Assembly (NCBI GenBank): GCA_001953115.1
Contig: LSSL01002882.1
Coordinates: forward strand, 1 to 32,346
Origin: Smittium mucronatum
Taxonomy: Eukaryota; Kickxellomycota; Harpellomycetes; Harpellales; Legeriomycetaceae
Reading direction: 5' to 3'
Length of the DNA: 32,346 nucleotides
In this document: positions 24,013-32,346 of the stretch, piece after piece
Layout of the letters: every line of letters begins with the position of its first letter
How positions within the stretch are numbered: position 1 is the stretch's first letter
The notes under the pieces: model-generated
Seen by the model: only the letters and a program-made list of their open reading frames with translations
Told to the model about the DNA's origin: nothing
Database searches by the model: none
Position numbers and translations under genes: made by a program

Positions 24013-24563
24013 CTTTTCTAAACCTAACTCGGAAAAAATGTGATCAAATGAAAAAAAGTAAATGAAATTTGGATAATTTTTTTTTCAGATAAAAATAAGT
24101 AAAAATTAATTCGAAATAACTGAACAAAATTAGGAAAAAGTGCATCCAATTTTAAAAAAAGTGAATTTAAAAAGAATTAAGTGCAACCAATTAAAATAAT
24201 AATAATTTGAATTAAAAAAAAAAGTGAATCTTAATTCTGTAAAATTAAAAAATCAACAGGAATCCTAAATAGGATTTTCCGTTCGTTTTAAGAATATAGG
24301 TTAAAACAAGTAAATTGATGGATATCACCTACTTTTTCCTATTTGGATTCAATTTTTTCGGATTCAGATTAACTTTTTTCGTAATTTTTTGGACTTATTT
24401 AATAAATTTTTTCAATTCTTTTTAAATTATATGAGCCTTTCCCAAATTAAATTTAGTTATTTTGAACTATTTTTTACCTTTTTTCATTCGAGCACACATT
24501 ATTCTAATTGAATTTACTTTAATTTTATTTGATCCCATTTTTCCCTAATATGATTTAGAAAAG
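24013..24563. mobile_element. Foldback (long inverted repeat) element
   Basis: Two imperfect arms of about 260 bp face each other around a centre near 24,290-24,296, where GTTTTAA and TTAAAAC pair. Outer matches include CTTTTCTAAA at 24,013 with its complement ending at 24,563, and GGAAAAAATGTGATCAAAT at 24,031 with its complement at 24,526-24,545. Inner matches include AATCC-AAATAGGA-type segments. The arms also hold related short units (AAAAAGTG followed by A/C-rich). There is no coding capacity. This resembles a non-autonomous foldback or MITE-like element, but no target duplication was defined. Confidence 0.65.
24261..24276 (+). other. Small hairpin near the centre of the foldback element
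   Basis: AATCCT and AGGATT flank a four-base loop AAAT, within the left arm close to the axis of the larger inverted repeat. Confidence 0.6.
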
Positions 24564-24636
24564 TTAAAATATCACAATTATTTTTTGGAAAATGGTTCTT
24601 TTTTTTTTTGTATCACGGAATTTTTTTTAAGATAAC

Positions 24637-24791
24637 GTCATTAAAAACTATACTAAAAAAATATGAAAAAAAGAAAAAAGTCGTATATAAAAGACTATTA
24701 TCCTAACTACAATAAGCTCCTCTGCCGGACTACCGGCTGCGTACCTACGGGAAAAGGGTTCAATCTATTAACCGAAAGACCCCCCCTGGAA
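24637..24791 (+). repeat. DIRS left inverted terminal repeat
   Basis: It starts GTCATTAAAAACTA and ends CCCCCCTGGAA. It matches the reverse complement of 32,188-32,346 with about 20 differences and a few indels. The shared core includes CCTAACTACAATAAGCTC, GCTGCGTACCTACG and CCGAAAGACCCCC. The repeats of a newly made DIRS copy should be much more alike, so the divergence indicates an old element or two different copies. Confidence 0.9.
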
Positions 24792-26961
24792 TGGTTCCTT
24801 TAGTTCATTAAGGTCTAATGGAACAGGATTAATTTAATGAAGCTTTAAATCGGAAATAAAGATATTATTTCCACTAGGGGATAATTCTAGCACTTTTACA
24901 CCACATTTTCCCGAAACTTATGTTTTTTCATAGATATTAGCCCTGCTTTTCATTAGTTTATTGTTAAAATACTTTGGAATACCATACTCTAATAAAAATG
25001 TATAAAATGTATCTTCTAATAGTTATTTTCAAAATATAACCAAAAACAGCAGTATTTAGGTATTAAATTTTACAACGAAAATTAATTAATTATTTTATAT
25101 GTAATCTTTTTTAAATTAACTAGTATTTCATTGTTTATGAAAAAGGATATTGAATTAAAAAAAATTAATATATATAAAAAATTAATTACTTTAAGAAAAA
25201 ATATTCTGGTAAAAATACATAAGCCAACATATTTGGATGTTTGAAGCAATGCCTAGTAGGTACTTAGTCGTTACACCGACAGAAGATTCTTTGGGCTGAG
25301 ATCTTGTAACTTAATTAATTTTTTTAGCCATAGCTATTGTAGAGTTTTATTTTTAATTAGTTAACTTATAGTTTTTTACGATAAACTTGTGTAAAAAAAG
25401 TCAATATATTAAATTAATCTAATAAATTAAGGAGAACTAATAATGGATGGGAAATATCTTTTGAGATATTTTTTAGAAAAAACAAGGCTTTTTGTTTAAA
25501 GAAATAATGAATTTATATAAAGTTTTGACACGGGTATAATATTTTCAGAAGTTTAGATTATAGGAAGTTGATTAAAATAAACCAGATTTACGGGTAAAAT
25601 TTTATGCATATCATTGTTACTCATTAATTTTTATTCATATATTGTTTTATATTATGTGTAAAAATTTCTTTTTACTAGAAATACAGCATCTTTTGTATTT
25701 AAAGCAACAAAAAAAATTCATCGAAAAAAGAATACATATTTACCAAAATAAATAAATATCAGTGTGAGAGAATTTAAAATTTATCAGTAGAATAAAATTT
25801 AATTTTTATTTGATAGTTGAAGTTGTATTATTTATCTTTTTAGTGGGATATTAAAGAGTATTTAGATATTTATTTTAAAGTTAATAAATATTATATTTAA
25901 TTATTACTTGAAATTTTATTATATTAGTGAGTATTCATTTGAATTTATATCACAAAAAAAATACACCATTGGTATTTAAAATTAAATTCAACATAATGAT
26001 TTTTCCCACAAAGAATATATTTTTTGAATAAAAAAAGTATCATCTTTGTTAAAAGCTTGTTTTTTATTCTCATCTCCTCATTTTTTGGATTTCTAAGCCT
26101 TTATTCATCTTTATAAGTATTCATTTATCCCAATTAAATTAAAGAGAAAATAGATATCACTGTCATATCTTGAGAATAATTTTTTTTATCAAATCCACTC
26201 AAAAAATCAGAGAAATACGAGTTATTTGATGATAAAAGCTTTACATTGAAAAATTCCAGTTACTTTGAGATATGTAGCTGTAAAAGAATGAAACAAAGAA
26301 AATGCGTATATTTTAATTACAGGATTTTTGGAACCATTAACCTGAAACTTTTAATATCAACGAAATCAAAATAAATCGTACACCATTTTAAAAAGTATAA
26401 TTTAGATTTAAATATTTACTGGTTATTATGGTAATATTGATCATTAAAGTTTTTTTTATTTCTAAAAAAATCACAAAAAACAAGAATTTTTGGAATTCTT
26501 ATAATTTTTTTGAGCAGGAAGGGCAACTTTTCGGATTTAACTAAAGATTTTGGATAATTTTTCATTGAGTTAAAATCATCATGTTTTTTTTTTAAAAATA
26601 TTCGATTTATAATCTTTCAAAAATCCTGTTGATGTTATTTTTATACATATTTCAATCAATTTAATGAATATTCAATGTTTGAGTGAAATTAGAAAAAATT
26701 TAAATTCTTTTTTCTTTTTATTAATTTATTATTTTGTATTTTGTATTTTGTATTTTTTTTTGTTTTGCTTTGTGGTTTTTTATTTTATTTTATTCTTAGT
26801 TCTACCACTGTAATATAAAAATATATATAGCTTATAAATTTTGGGTAATGTAAATATTGTTTTAAGAAATAGAAAAAGATTGAAAAAAGAGTATTAACTT
26901 TGTTTTGCCAGATTCGGTTTCAAAATATGAGTTTATTTTTCTTCCTAAAGTCGGTTCTTAG
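24792..26961. other. A+T-rich segment inside the DIRS boundaries
   Basis: After about 130 bp of moderate G+C following the left repeat, the sequence returns to desert composition. A small G+C-richer patch at about 25,225-25,312 contains GGCTGAGATCTTGT. It shares GCTGAGATC with the complement of the right-end region near 31,992, too little to claim homology. No DIRS coding similarity was seen. Confidence 0.55.
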
Positions 26962-27387
26962 CAGCCTTTTTTGTCCCCCCGTTCTAGTTTATGTGTATTA
27001 GGTTTTATATATGTATTTTTAATTTTATATTTTTTCATATCTTTTTATATAAAGAGTCTCGATTATTCGAAAATCCCTGTTTTTGGGATTAAATTAGGAT
27101 CATATTTTTATTTATTCATTTATTTTGATGCTCATTTTACAGGTATTAGTGAATCTTTCAAAAAACACTCAAAAAAATTGACCTTTTTTAAGGATTTATT
27201 CCAAGGGTTTAAATTGATTCCGGTTTTATTAAGGAAGAAATCCTTTATAATATACAATCATCTAATCAAATTAATAAACTTATATTCTATACACTTAGAA
27301 ATTGATTATTCTACAAGATTTAACAATGTCCGTGTCAATCTTTGGCACATTTGTGCAGTTTGCCATTTATTTCAAAATACGAAATAA
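26962..27387 (+). other. Longest open frame of the window, about 141 codons, unidentified
   Basis: The frame is open from after TAG 26,959-26,961 to TAA 27,385-27,387 and contains no methionine codon at all, so it cannot be a complete ATG-started gene. It could be an exon: TTCTTAG just upstream is acceptor-like and CAG|GTATTAG near 27,140 is donor-like. Residues about 10-33 are strongly hydrophobic (a membrane-helix candidate). The rest is mixed and ends VNLWHICAVCHLFQNTK. A length of 141 codons without a stop is unusual at this composition. The T-rich strand lowers stop frequency, so chance is not excluded. No family was recognised. Confidence 0.3.
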
Positions 27388-27990
27388 TTCATGAAACTGG
27401 TCTTTTATCACAAGAATAATGATTTTTTAGATTTTTCTAACTAAAAATACTATATTTTATTGCTCAATAAAATAATATTTTTGCTAATTCAGTCATCAGC
27501 GCATCTTATTGAAAAATGAAAATGATTTATTTCACTTTTGAAAAATTCCGAATTCTTCGAGATATCTCCCAAAATAAAATTAATCAATTTTGAGAATCAA
27601 GCTATTTATTTTCAATATAATCTAGTCAATTAAAATGCAAATCTAAAAATAAAAAGTAAAAAATGGGAGAGTTTTAAGAAATTGTGGATTTTAAGCGTTG
27701 AAATTTTATGTATTTAAATTGAAAAAAAATTGAATTCACACAACACTGACAATTATAATTAAATTTTTAAATACAATCTGAGATGGCCAAAATTCTAAGC
27801 ATATTTTGGAGTTGATTTTATTGTGGGGGGGGGGGTAAATTCAATCATGAAAATTACCAATTTCTGAAACTTTAAACAAAAAGTTATTAAACGATAATAA
27901 AACTTCTCCGTCTCATAAATAAATATGATCAACGGATATTCCAATTATGGAGAGGCTAAGAACTATTTTTAAACTACTATTCATATTGTT
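27388..27990. other. A+T-rich DNA without recognisable genes
   Basis: Nothing recognised apart from a run of eleven G at 27,825-27,835. Confidence 0.7.
27825..27835 (+). repeat. Eleven-G homopolymer
   Basis: An isolated G11 run in A+T-rich DNA, comparable to that at 4,391-4,400. Confidence 0.95.
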
Positions 27991-27993
27991 TGG

Positions 27994-28009
27994 AACAGTC
28001 TAGACTGTT
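27994..28009. other. Perfect 16-bp palindrome, possible transposon-end relic
   Basis: AACAGTCTAGACTGTT is self-complementary and centred on TA. It is followed by a G+C-rich stretch (TTCCGGGACCGAAGGTCTGC) and then a hairpin. Tc1/mariner-type elements insert at TA and often have CAGT-like ends, so abutting ends or a footprint are conceivable, but no matching second end was found. Confidence 0.45.
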
Positions 28010-28039
28010 TTCCGGGACCGAAGGTCTGCACAAAGATTG

Positions 28040-28061
28040 GTGGCAGTCCATTTATTGCCAC
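28040..28061 (+). other. Six-base-pair G+C hairpin
   Basis: GTGGCA and TGCCAC flank a ten-base loop, 30 bp after the 16-bp palindrome. Both lie in the same short G+C-rich patch between A+T-rich DNA and the DIRS gag region. Confidence 0.5.
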
Positions 28062-28309
28062 ATTCACGTTTTATTTTTCAAATTTTAAAAAAAAAACTAC
28101 AAATAAAATTTTTTCCAATTTATTAAAGAAAATAATTTTTTTGAAATGAACTTAGGTTATATATAATCTCGTATTCCATTCAGATACTATTATCAATTTT
28201 TTAAAATCCAGGATTTGTGCTAGATAAATAAAAAAGTTTAGTCTCATAATATATATTATTTTCATACGATTATTATAAAATATATTCAGTAAAAAATTTA
28301 CCAAATAAA

Positions 28310-29213
28310 ATGACAAATGGAGAAACGTCTAATATCGAACAAATATAAAACCATATAAAAGTGCTCAATGCAGCACTTGGATCTTTTTAATCCACCAGAA
28401 ACCCCAGCATTCAAACCGAGGAAAATAAAGATAAGATTTACTCCAAAGATGGATAAGCATTCAGGTGAGGTTTCTGAGAACTCGATGATGAGTACCAGTG
28501 GTCAATCAAAGGATACGACTGTAGCAAAAATATCAACGCTCAGTAAACATCATCTGTCAAAACTAGGTCGCTGCCACAATTGGAGGATAATTTGAAGCTA
28601 ATGAGCTTAACAAGAGTCTCAAGCTTACATTACAATGCGCAAAAGAAGAAAAGGAATTTGCATGTATGAAAAACAAGTTATGAACCCGGAAAGAATCGAA
28701 CCTCATATCGAAGAGCTCTTAAGGGGGTTTTTATCCCTCATGTAACCAATATATCATGATATTTACCAGTTTTATAAATAGATTAATACTAGCTCACAGG
28801 ATATGCTTAGACTTTCATTTATATACGCAGCTAGACGGAAGGATGAAAGAGGAATATATTTGGCCCAGTCACTCAAATTCAACTCCCAAACTGCAACTTC
28901 TATTCCACAGTCATAAGTCAGTGAGAACCAATAACTGTGCCATAACAGCTTATTGCGGCAGATGGAACAAGAAAATCAAGAAAGTAAATACTAAAAAATC
29001 ATCAATGCCTCTTTGGCTCCAAAGAAAAGCAGTAGTCACCCAAAACCATATATACAGCAGTTTAATGGCGCTAGAAGAGCATTTACAGGAATAGAAGAAG
29101 AAAGAAACGGTTATAATAATGAATTCAACATAGGAGCAAAAAATGCCAATAACCATACCAGCAAAAGAGGACAAAACAAATAATTTCAAGAAAATTTGGG
29201 GTTTTAGAATGCT
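28310..29213 (+). pseudogene. DIRS gag-like region, broken
   Basis: Gag of DIRS elements binds element RNA and forms the particle for reverse transcription. Parts sit in different frames. An ATG at 28,310 (MTNGETSNIEQI, then a stop) is followed by a frame at 28,368-28,595 (PPETPAFKPRKIKIRFTPKM). A possible coiled-coil piece is at 28,594-28,680 (ELNKSLKLTLQCAKEEKEF). A C-terminal part runs at 28,935-29,213 (LLRQMEQENQESK; FNGARRAFTGIEEERNGYNN; GAKNANNHTSKRGQNK). The R/G/N-rich tail just before RT is typical of DIRS Gag. The middle (28,690-28,930) is scrambled. The assignment rests on position and tail composition. Confidence 0.55.
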
Positions 29214-29249
29214 CCAGATAAAAATTAAATCATCAGGAAATATCGAAAA

Positions 29250-29957
29250 TAAATTTCTCCGAAGACCTAAAACAACAAAAAATTCCGACTGAGATGCCTT
29301 TCAGAATTTTGGAGTGCCTATATAGATGGAAGCATGGCGTGTCAAGCAACCGGTGTTTAGAAAATATAAAAAATAGCTATCGGATCCTATTTAAAATCAC
29401 ACAGACCCAATCCCAAACAAGGAACACAGTCTTCCGTGGAACTACCGCCACGGGATTGGGTTGATTTTTGAAGAATATTTGAATTAGGGTACATTACTGG
29501 AGATGCACGGCCAGAAAATGTCTTTCGAATCCCCAATATTTGAGAAATATAAGCCTAAAAAGGTCAAAACGTTCGTAGACATGACTCATATTAACGAGAT
29601 GTGTTTAAGGAGGGATTTAAGATGGAAAGGGTGAAATTGCTGAGAGATTTGATACTATAACGACTTAATAACAAAGCTGGATGTGAATTTTGCATACCAA
29701 AACACCCCCTTTCATCTTTCATCAGCCAAGATGTACCAGTTCATACAAAAAACCTGTATTTAAGAATTTCATGCTCTGCCGTTTGGACTGAAAAAAGCAC
29801 ATAAAATAATCTTTAGGGTAGTTAAATTGGTAATAGAGCACCTACGATGGATTTGAATAAGTTTAGTATTCTACATAGTCGATATAGATATATTAGAGAC
29901 GTCACAGGAGGAGTGTACAAGGCGCAATGATATATTCCTGAGACCCTTCAGAAATTG
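29250..29957 (+). pseudogene. DIRS reverse transcriptase domain, inactive
   Basis: RT copies element RNA into DNA. The upstream block reads FWSAYIDGSMACQATG. Then PKKVKTFVDMTHINE and, in another frame, FKMERVKLLRDLI match the conserved stretch before motif A. Motif A is TKLDVNFAYQNTPF at 29,671-29,712, with its catalytic Asp kept (GAT 29,680-29,682). Motif B is ALPFGLKKA at about 29,773-29,799. Motif C reads YIVDID (29,872-29,889) where YxDD is expected, so the first catalytic Asp is lost. In-frame stops lie at 29,761 (TAA) and 29,854 (TGA), and frameshifts occur before motif A and near 29,960. The ETSQEEC after motif C matches the family. Confidence 0.85.
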
Positions 29958-29963
29958 ATATTC

Positions 29964-30658
29964 ATTAAGAAAATGGAAAAATCTGTAGTTTATTCGAAGC
30001 AGAAGCAAAATTTCTTGGGGCTCGCATTCAACACACAGAGAATGAAAATTAATTTGACGTAGGAATGAGTCAAAAAGATTAAGCGAGAGGCTAGAAAGGA
30101 TATAAACTAGAGGTTGACCATCAGGCATGCTATGGGGTTAAACGGAATATTCTCAGTGACAGAAAAATCGGTAGGGCAGGCGATTATCAAATAGAGGGAG
30201 CTCAAATTAGACATATAAAACGATCTAAAAGCTTCTAAGTATAGCTACAATCCACCATGCCCACTGTCAGTCGACACAATGAAAGATCTGTATTAATGGA
30301 GCAAGAAAAATCGCTAATAAAGCTCGATATCATTTTAAATGAAGCCTATTGATCCAAAAAAAACCGTATTTCCCACCACGGATGCTTCCGTTAGGGGATG
30401 GGGTATCACCAGAAATCATATATATGTATTGGAGGCAAAGAAGAAAGGAAACGTAGAAAGAATCATCGAATTTCAAAGAGTCAGCAAATCCACTATATTC
30501 TCTGAGACTTCACGCACCATCTGACAAAACAAGAGCGTTCTTATTCAAACGGAAAACATGTTATCAAGGTTGTTTTTTATAAATATGGACATTGCAACAT
30601 CCAGGAAGTTGTCGGTAATGGCAAAAGAGTGGTGAGACATCATATGTTTTAAAAATTT
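29964..30658 (+). pseudogene. DIRS RT thumb region and RNase H domain, inactive
   Basis: One frame carries the region from 29,964 to about 30,637 with about ten in-frame stops. It starts with KKMEKSVVYSKQKQNFLGLA and FNTQRMKINLT, the usual post-palm block. RNase H, which removes the RNA template, begins at FPTTDASVRGWGI (30,369-30,407) with its first catalytic Asp present at 30,381-30,383. The second conserved block reads VLIQTENM where IQTDN is expected, an Asp-to-Glu change at 30,552-30,554. It continues ATSRKLSVMAKEW. A neighbouring frame at about 30,490-30,530 reads SLRLHAPSDK, showing a local frameshift pair. Confidence 0.82.
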
Positions 30659-31114
30659 CGGGTGAAAATCACTCACATAGCAGGGGCCGAGAATGTTTTA
30701 ATAGGCTGGCTATCGTAGAACTCAAACAAAACATGGGAATGAGAGCTACAAAAACCCTTGTTCAGAATGATAAATAGAGTTTGGGCACCATTAAAAGATG
30801 TATCTATATACCAGTGCTACCAAAATGAAGCTAAAAGGGTATTACTCCCAAGCAACAGACTTTCAACAAGATATCACAGTTGCCTTTGTGCACTTCAGCC
30901 CAAAACAGGGTCTTATGCCAACCCACCTCAAATAATATTACTACCAACTGTACGCCGAGTAACAGTGGATCAGTTAAAAATGATAATAGTGGTACCAGAA
31001 TGAAATGCACAGTCTTGATACTCATTATTGGTAAAGCTAGCGATATGCAATTCATCGAACTCGCCACAAGCTCATCATCAATGGGAGTTTCAAGCTTGGA
31101 AAATATAAGGGAAT
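30659..31114 (+). pseudogene. DIRS RNase H end and connection region
   Basis: This stretch stays in one frame for about 150 codons with stops at WLS* and KTWE* and again near 31,000. It reads VKITHIAGAENVLIGWLS, where the family has ...ENV.AD.LSR. The last RNase H Asp is therefore replaced (A-D to I-G). Next come LFRMINRVWAPLKDVSIYQC (family: W-G-P-H-x-V-D-L-F-A) and GSYANPPQIILL (family: YANPPWNLI). IIVVPE then leads to YSLLVKLAI. This is the characteristic bridge between RNase H and the recombinase in DIRS elements. It supports the family call strongly even though the protein is dead. Confidence 0.8.
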
Positions 31115-31140
31115 GGGAATTATAATTGAGTGAAAGCGCT

Positions 31141-31649
31141 CAAATATCAATAATAGAAGCAGATAGACCAAACTCGAGAAAAAACTATGATTTAGGGATC
31201 AATAAATATAAAACATGGGCTGATTAATTAAGTTTAGACCTAAATAAAATCAGCGCCATTAATTTAACCAACTTTTTGGTCTCACTAAGCTTAAACTCAA
31301 AACCAATATTGAATTATTCGACCGTTTTATCCGATAAATGTTTAGAATTATACCCAAACTGAACACATATTACAGCTGATAGAAGAATTAAAAGGCTTTT
31401 ATCATGAGCAAAAAATAAAACAGTGCGCCAGATCATAATCCAACATGGTATATAGGATCATCATTGGAATATTTGGAATATTTGGGGGACAAAAACTCAT
31501 TACCCTTAGACGCTTTAAGCAGAAAGGCGGTCATTTTAATAGCAATTACCACTTACTGGAGACCTCGTAGAGAAATTCAGGGAATTCTGCGCCTAAAATT
31601 AAAAAAGACGCAAATAACGGTCATTGTATTTATGGCGCCCAATAAATAA
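31141..31649 (+). pseudogene. DIRS tyrosine recombinase, truncated and frameshifted
   Basis: The recombinase integrates circular DIRS DNA. The core-binding part reads KNYDLGINKYKTWAD, then a stop where Trp is usual. It continues LTNFLVSLSL and YSTVLSDKCLELYPN in the frame starting at 31,141. A frameshift near 31,440 leads to the frame of 31,464-31,649 (LEYLEYLGDKNSLPLDALS, then ITTYWRPRREIQGI). The Arg after W (31,560-31,562) is the likely first catalytic residue. The frame stops after VFMAPNK. The His-x-x-Arg box and the nucleophile Tyr were not found in the expected 300-400 bp downstream, so catalysis is excluded. Confidence 0.8.
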
Positions 31650-31792
31650 AGTTAAAAGCTCAAAATCAATTTGACTTGCCCCAATTAGCAACAATATAAA
31701 CTTCATAGTTTTTAACTTTAGAATTATATTTAAAATTGACCGAAAAATATATCATTAGGAGTAAAATACCTTGCTGTAGTTTAGGGGCTTAA

Positions 31793-31816
31793 TAGTGTAC
31801 TTTTCGAAGTACACTA
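31793..31816 (+). other. Strong stem-loop with TTCG loop
   Basis: TAGTGTACTT and AAGTACACTA pair perfectly over ten base pairs around a TTCG loop. The RNA form would have a UUCG loop, although the closing pair is U-A rather than the especially stable C-G. It lies just after the recombinase remnant and may mark the start of the structured right-end region. Confidence 0.7.
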
Positions 31817-31837
31817 TACCAAAATTTCACACAGCAT

Positions 31838-31869
31838 TGTACTATTCTTGGTTGGGAATAGTGGACACA
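31838..31869 (+). other. Second stem-loop in the DIRS right-end region
   Basis: ACTATTC at 31,841 pairs with GAATAGT at 31,856-31,862 around an eight-base TTGGTTGG loop. The outer TGT and ACA can extend the stem with a small bulge. It follows the TTCG hairpin by about 22 bp. Confidence 0.5.
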
Positions 31870-31959
31870 GCGCACAGCGATTCGGAGGACAGTGATTCCA
31901 GAGGAGGACCATCTAGAAACAGGAGGAACCGATCTTTTAGCACAGCTGAGACATAGTCT
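31840..31959 (+). other. Open segment that may be the recombinase C-terminus
   Basis: A frame reading YYSWLGIVDTAHSDSEDSDS and then a basic RNRRNRSFSTAET ends at TAG 31,957-31,959. Recombinases of DIRS elements end with a tail of this kind after the catalytic Tyr box (Y-Y..., I-V-x-x, then acidic/serine-rich). If so, an internal deletion removed the His and Arg boxes between 31,650 and 31,830. The reading is tentative because the frame differs from that of the upstream part. Confidence 0.3.
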
Positions 31960-32187
31960 AGTGCACAAGTCCAGCGTTCGACAGTCAGACGGATCTCAGC
32001 GTCTAACAGCTATTTGTAGGAAAGCCATGTCGATCAAACCCACGTTTGGGTAGGAGCCTAATTTTATTAATCCTCTTAGAAGTAGGGCTCTGATTAGGAG
32101 CTCAGTAGCTTCAACGAGCTATTGCTCTATGACTAAGAGCTTAATTCTTGACTGCATGTAACCTCAGTTATACACCTAGTTTAAGCA

Positions 32188-32346
32188 ATTCCAGGGGGGA
32201 GGGGGTCTTTCGGTTGGATGATCGCACTTTTTTCGCGTAGGTACGCAGCAAGGTAGTCTGGCAGGGGAGCTTATTGTAGTTAGGATCATAGTCTTTTCTA
32301 TACGTCTTTTTTTTTTTCATATTTTTTTAGTGTAGTTTTTAATGAC
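32188..32346 (-). repeat. DIRS right inverted terminal repeat
   Basis: This is the reverse complement of 24,637-24,791. It ends AGTTTTTAATGAC, exactly complementary to the left start GTCATTAAAAACT. It contains the shared GTAGGTACGCAGC and GAGCTTATTGTAGTTAGGAT segments. The window ends at the last base of the repeat. Confidence 0.9.

Larger units (their letters stand above)
31820..32187. other. G+C-richer right-end region of the DIRS element
   Basis: Base composition approaches equal A+T and G+C, unlike the rest of the window. It holds several short inverted and repeated motifs, such as ACCCA-CGTT-TGGGT near 32,040 and repeated GAGCT at 32,097-32,150. DIRS elements have an internal complementary region here, carrying copies of the repeat ends. 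None matching GTCATTAAAAAC was found, so that region seems lost or unrecognisable. Confidence 0.5.
24637..32346 (+). mobile_element. Degenerate DIRS-type retrotransposon with inverted terminal repeats
   Basis: The element is delimited by inverted repeats at 24,637-24,791 and 32,188-32,346. The coding order gag, RT, RNase H, tyrosine recombinase, with inverted rather than split direct repeats, fits the DIRS group and not Ngaro or PAT. All coding parts are on the plus strand and broken. G+C rises sharply at about 28.3 kb, as expected of an insertion younger than the surrounding desert. The span of 7.7 kb exceeds the usual 4.5-6.5 kb. The excess is the A+T-rich 24.8-28.3 kb segment. The window ends exactly with the right repeat, so the right flank is not visible. 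Confidence 0.8.

Noticed and set aside
24768..24790. GGTTCAATC in the left repeat as a tRNA B box
   Set aside because: No matching A box, acceptor stem or anticodon arm was found around it, and the segment is part of the DIRS repeat.
28950..29189. Minus-strand 79-codon ORF
   Set aside because: It is antisense to the R/G/N-rich Gag tail on the plus strand.
29871..30128. Minus-strand 85-codon ORF
   Set aside because: It is antisense to RT motif C and the thumb block, which read clearly on the plus strand.
30880..31125. Plus-strand 81-codon ORF and the minus-strand ORF at 30,831-31,067
   Set aside because: They are out of frame with the recognisable DIRS connection region read at 30,659-31,114.
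29250..31649. Stops in the DIRS genes explained by an alternative genetic code
   Set aside because: TAA, TAG and TGA all occur, at sites where different residues (Tyr, Gly, Trp, Arg) are expected, and frameshifts are also present. Decay explains this better than recoding.

Overview
This window is very A+T-rich eukaryotic DNA, roughly 80% A+T by eye over the first 28.3 kb. It has long A/T homopolymers, an (AAT)n microsatellite and almost no long reading frames. No operon-like gene packing, ribosome binding sites, tRNA or rRNA genes were seen. The one confidently identified element is a DIRS-type tyrosine-recombinase retrotransposon. These are widespread in fungi, amoebozoans, algae and animals, so it does not fix the host. 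An A+T-rich fungus or amoebozoan is plausible, but that is inference.

Layout. Positions 1-24,000 form a gene desert containing short islands of slightly higher G+C whose translations look protein-like: about 0.25-0.41, 0.87-0.97, 1.36-2.19, 5.69-5.86, 9.54-9.72 (minus strand), 12.73-13.65, 15.19-15.31 and 19.73-19.80 kb. None is an intact recognisable gene. They are best read as decayed genes or transposons, or as candidate short exons. The 1.4-2.2 kb and 12.97-13.7 kb islands share collinear blocks and look like two old copies of one sequence. Positions 24,013-24,563 are a long imperfect inverted repeat (foldback element).

Positions 24,637-32,346 are bounded by inverted terminal repeats of about 155 bp (24,637-24,791 and 32,188-32,346), nearly 90% identical by eye. 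The right two-fifths carries the ordered remains of a DIRS element: gag (about 28.31-29.21 kb), reverse transcriptase, RNase H and connection region (about 29.25-31.11 kb), and tyrosine recombinase (about 31.14-31.92 kb). It ends in a G+C-richer, hairpin-bearing terminal region. Every domain is broken by stops and frameshifts. One catalytic aspartate of the RT and two of RNase H are replaced, and the C-terminal catalytic half of the recombinase is not recognisable. Between the left repeat and gag lie about 3.5 kb of A+T-rich DNA with no DIRS similarity. This is probably a nested insertion, or a sign that the left repeat belongs to a second copy.

How the parts work together: in an active DIRS element Gag packages the RNA, RT/RNase H makes the cDNA, and the recombinase inserts a circular form without target duplication. 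This copy could not do that itself. Its inverted repeats could still be acted on in trans by a related intact element. No host gene can be named with confidence.
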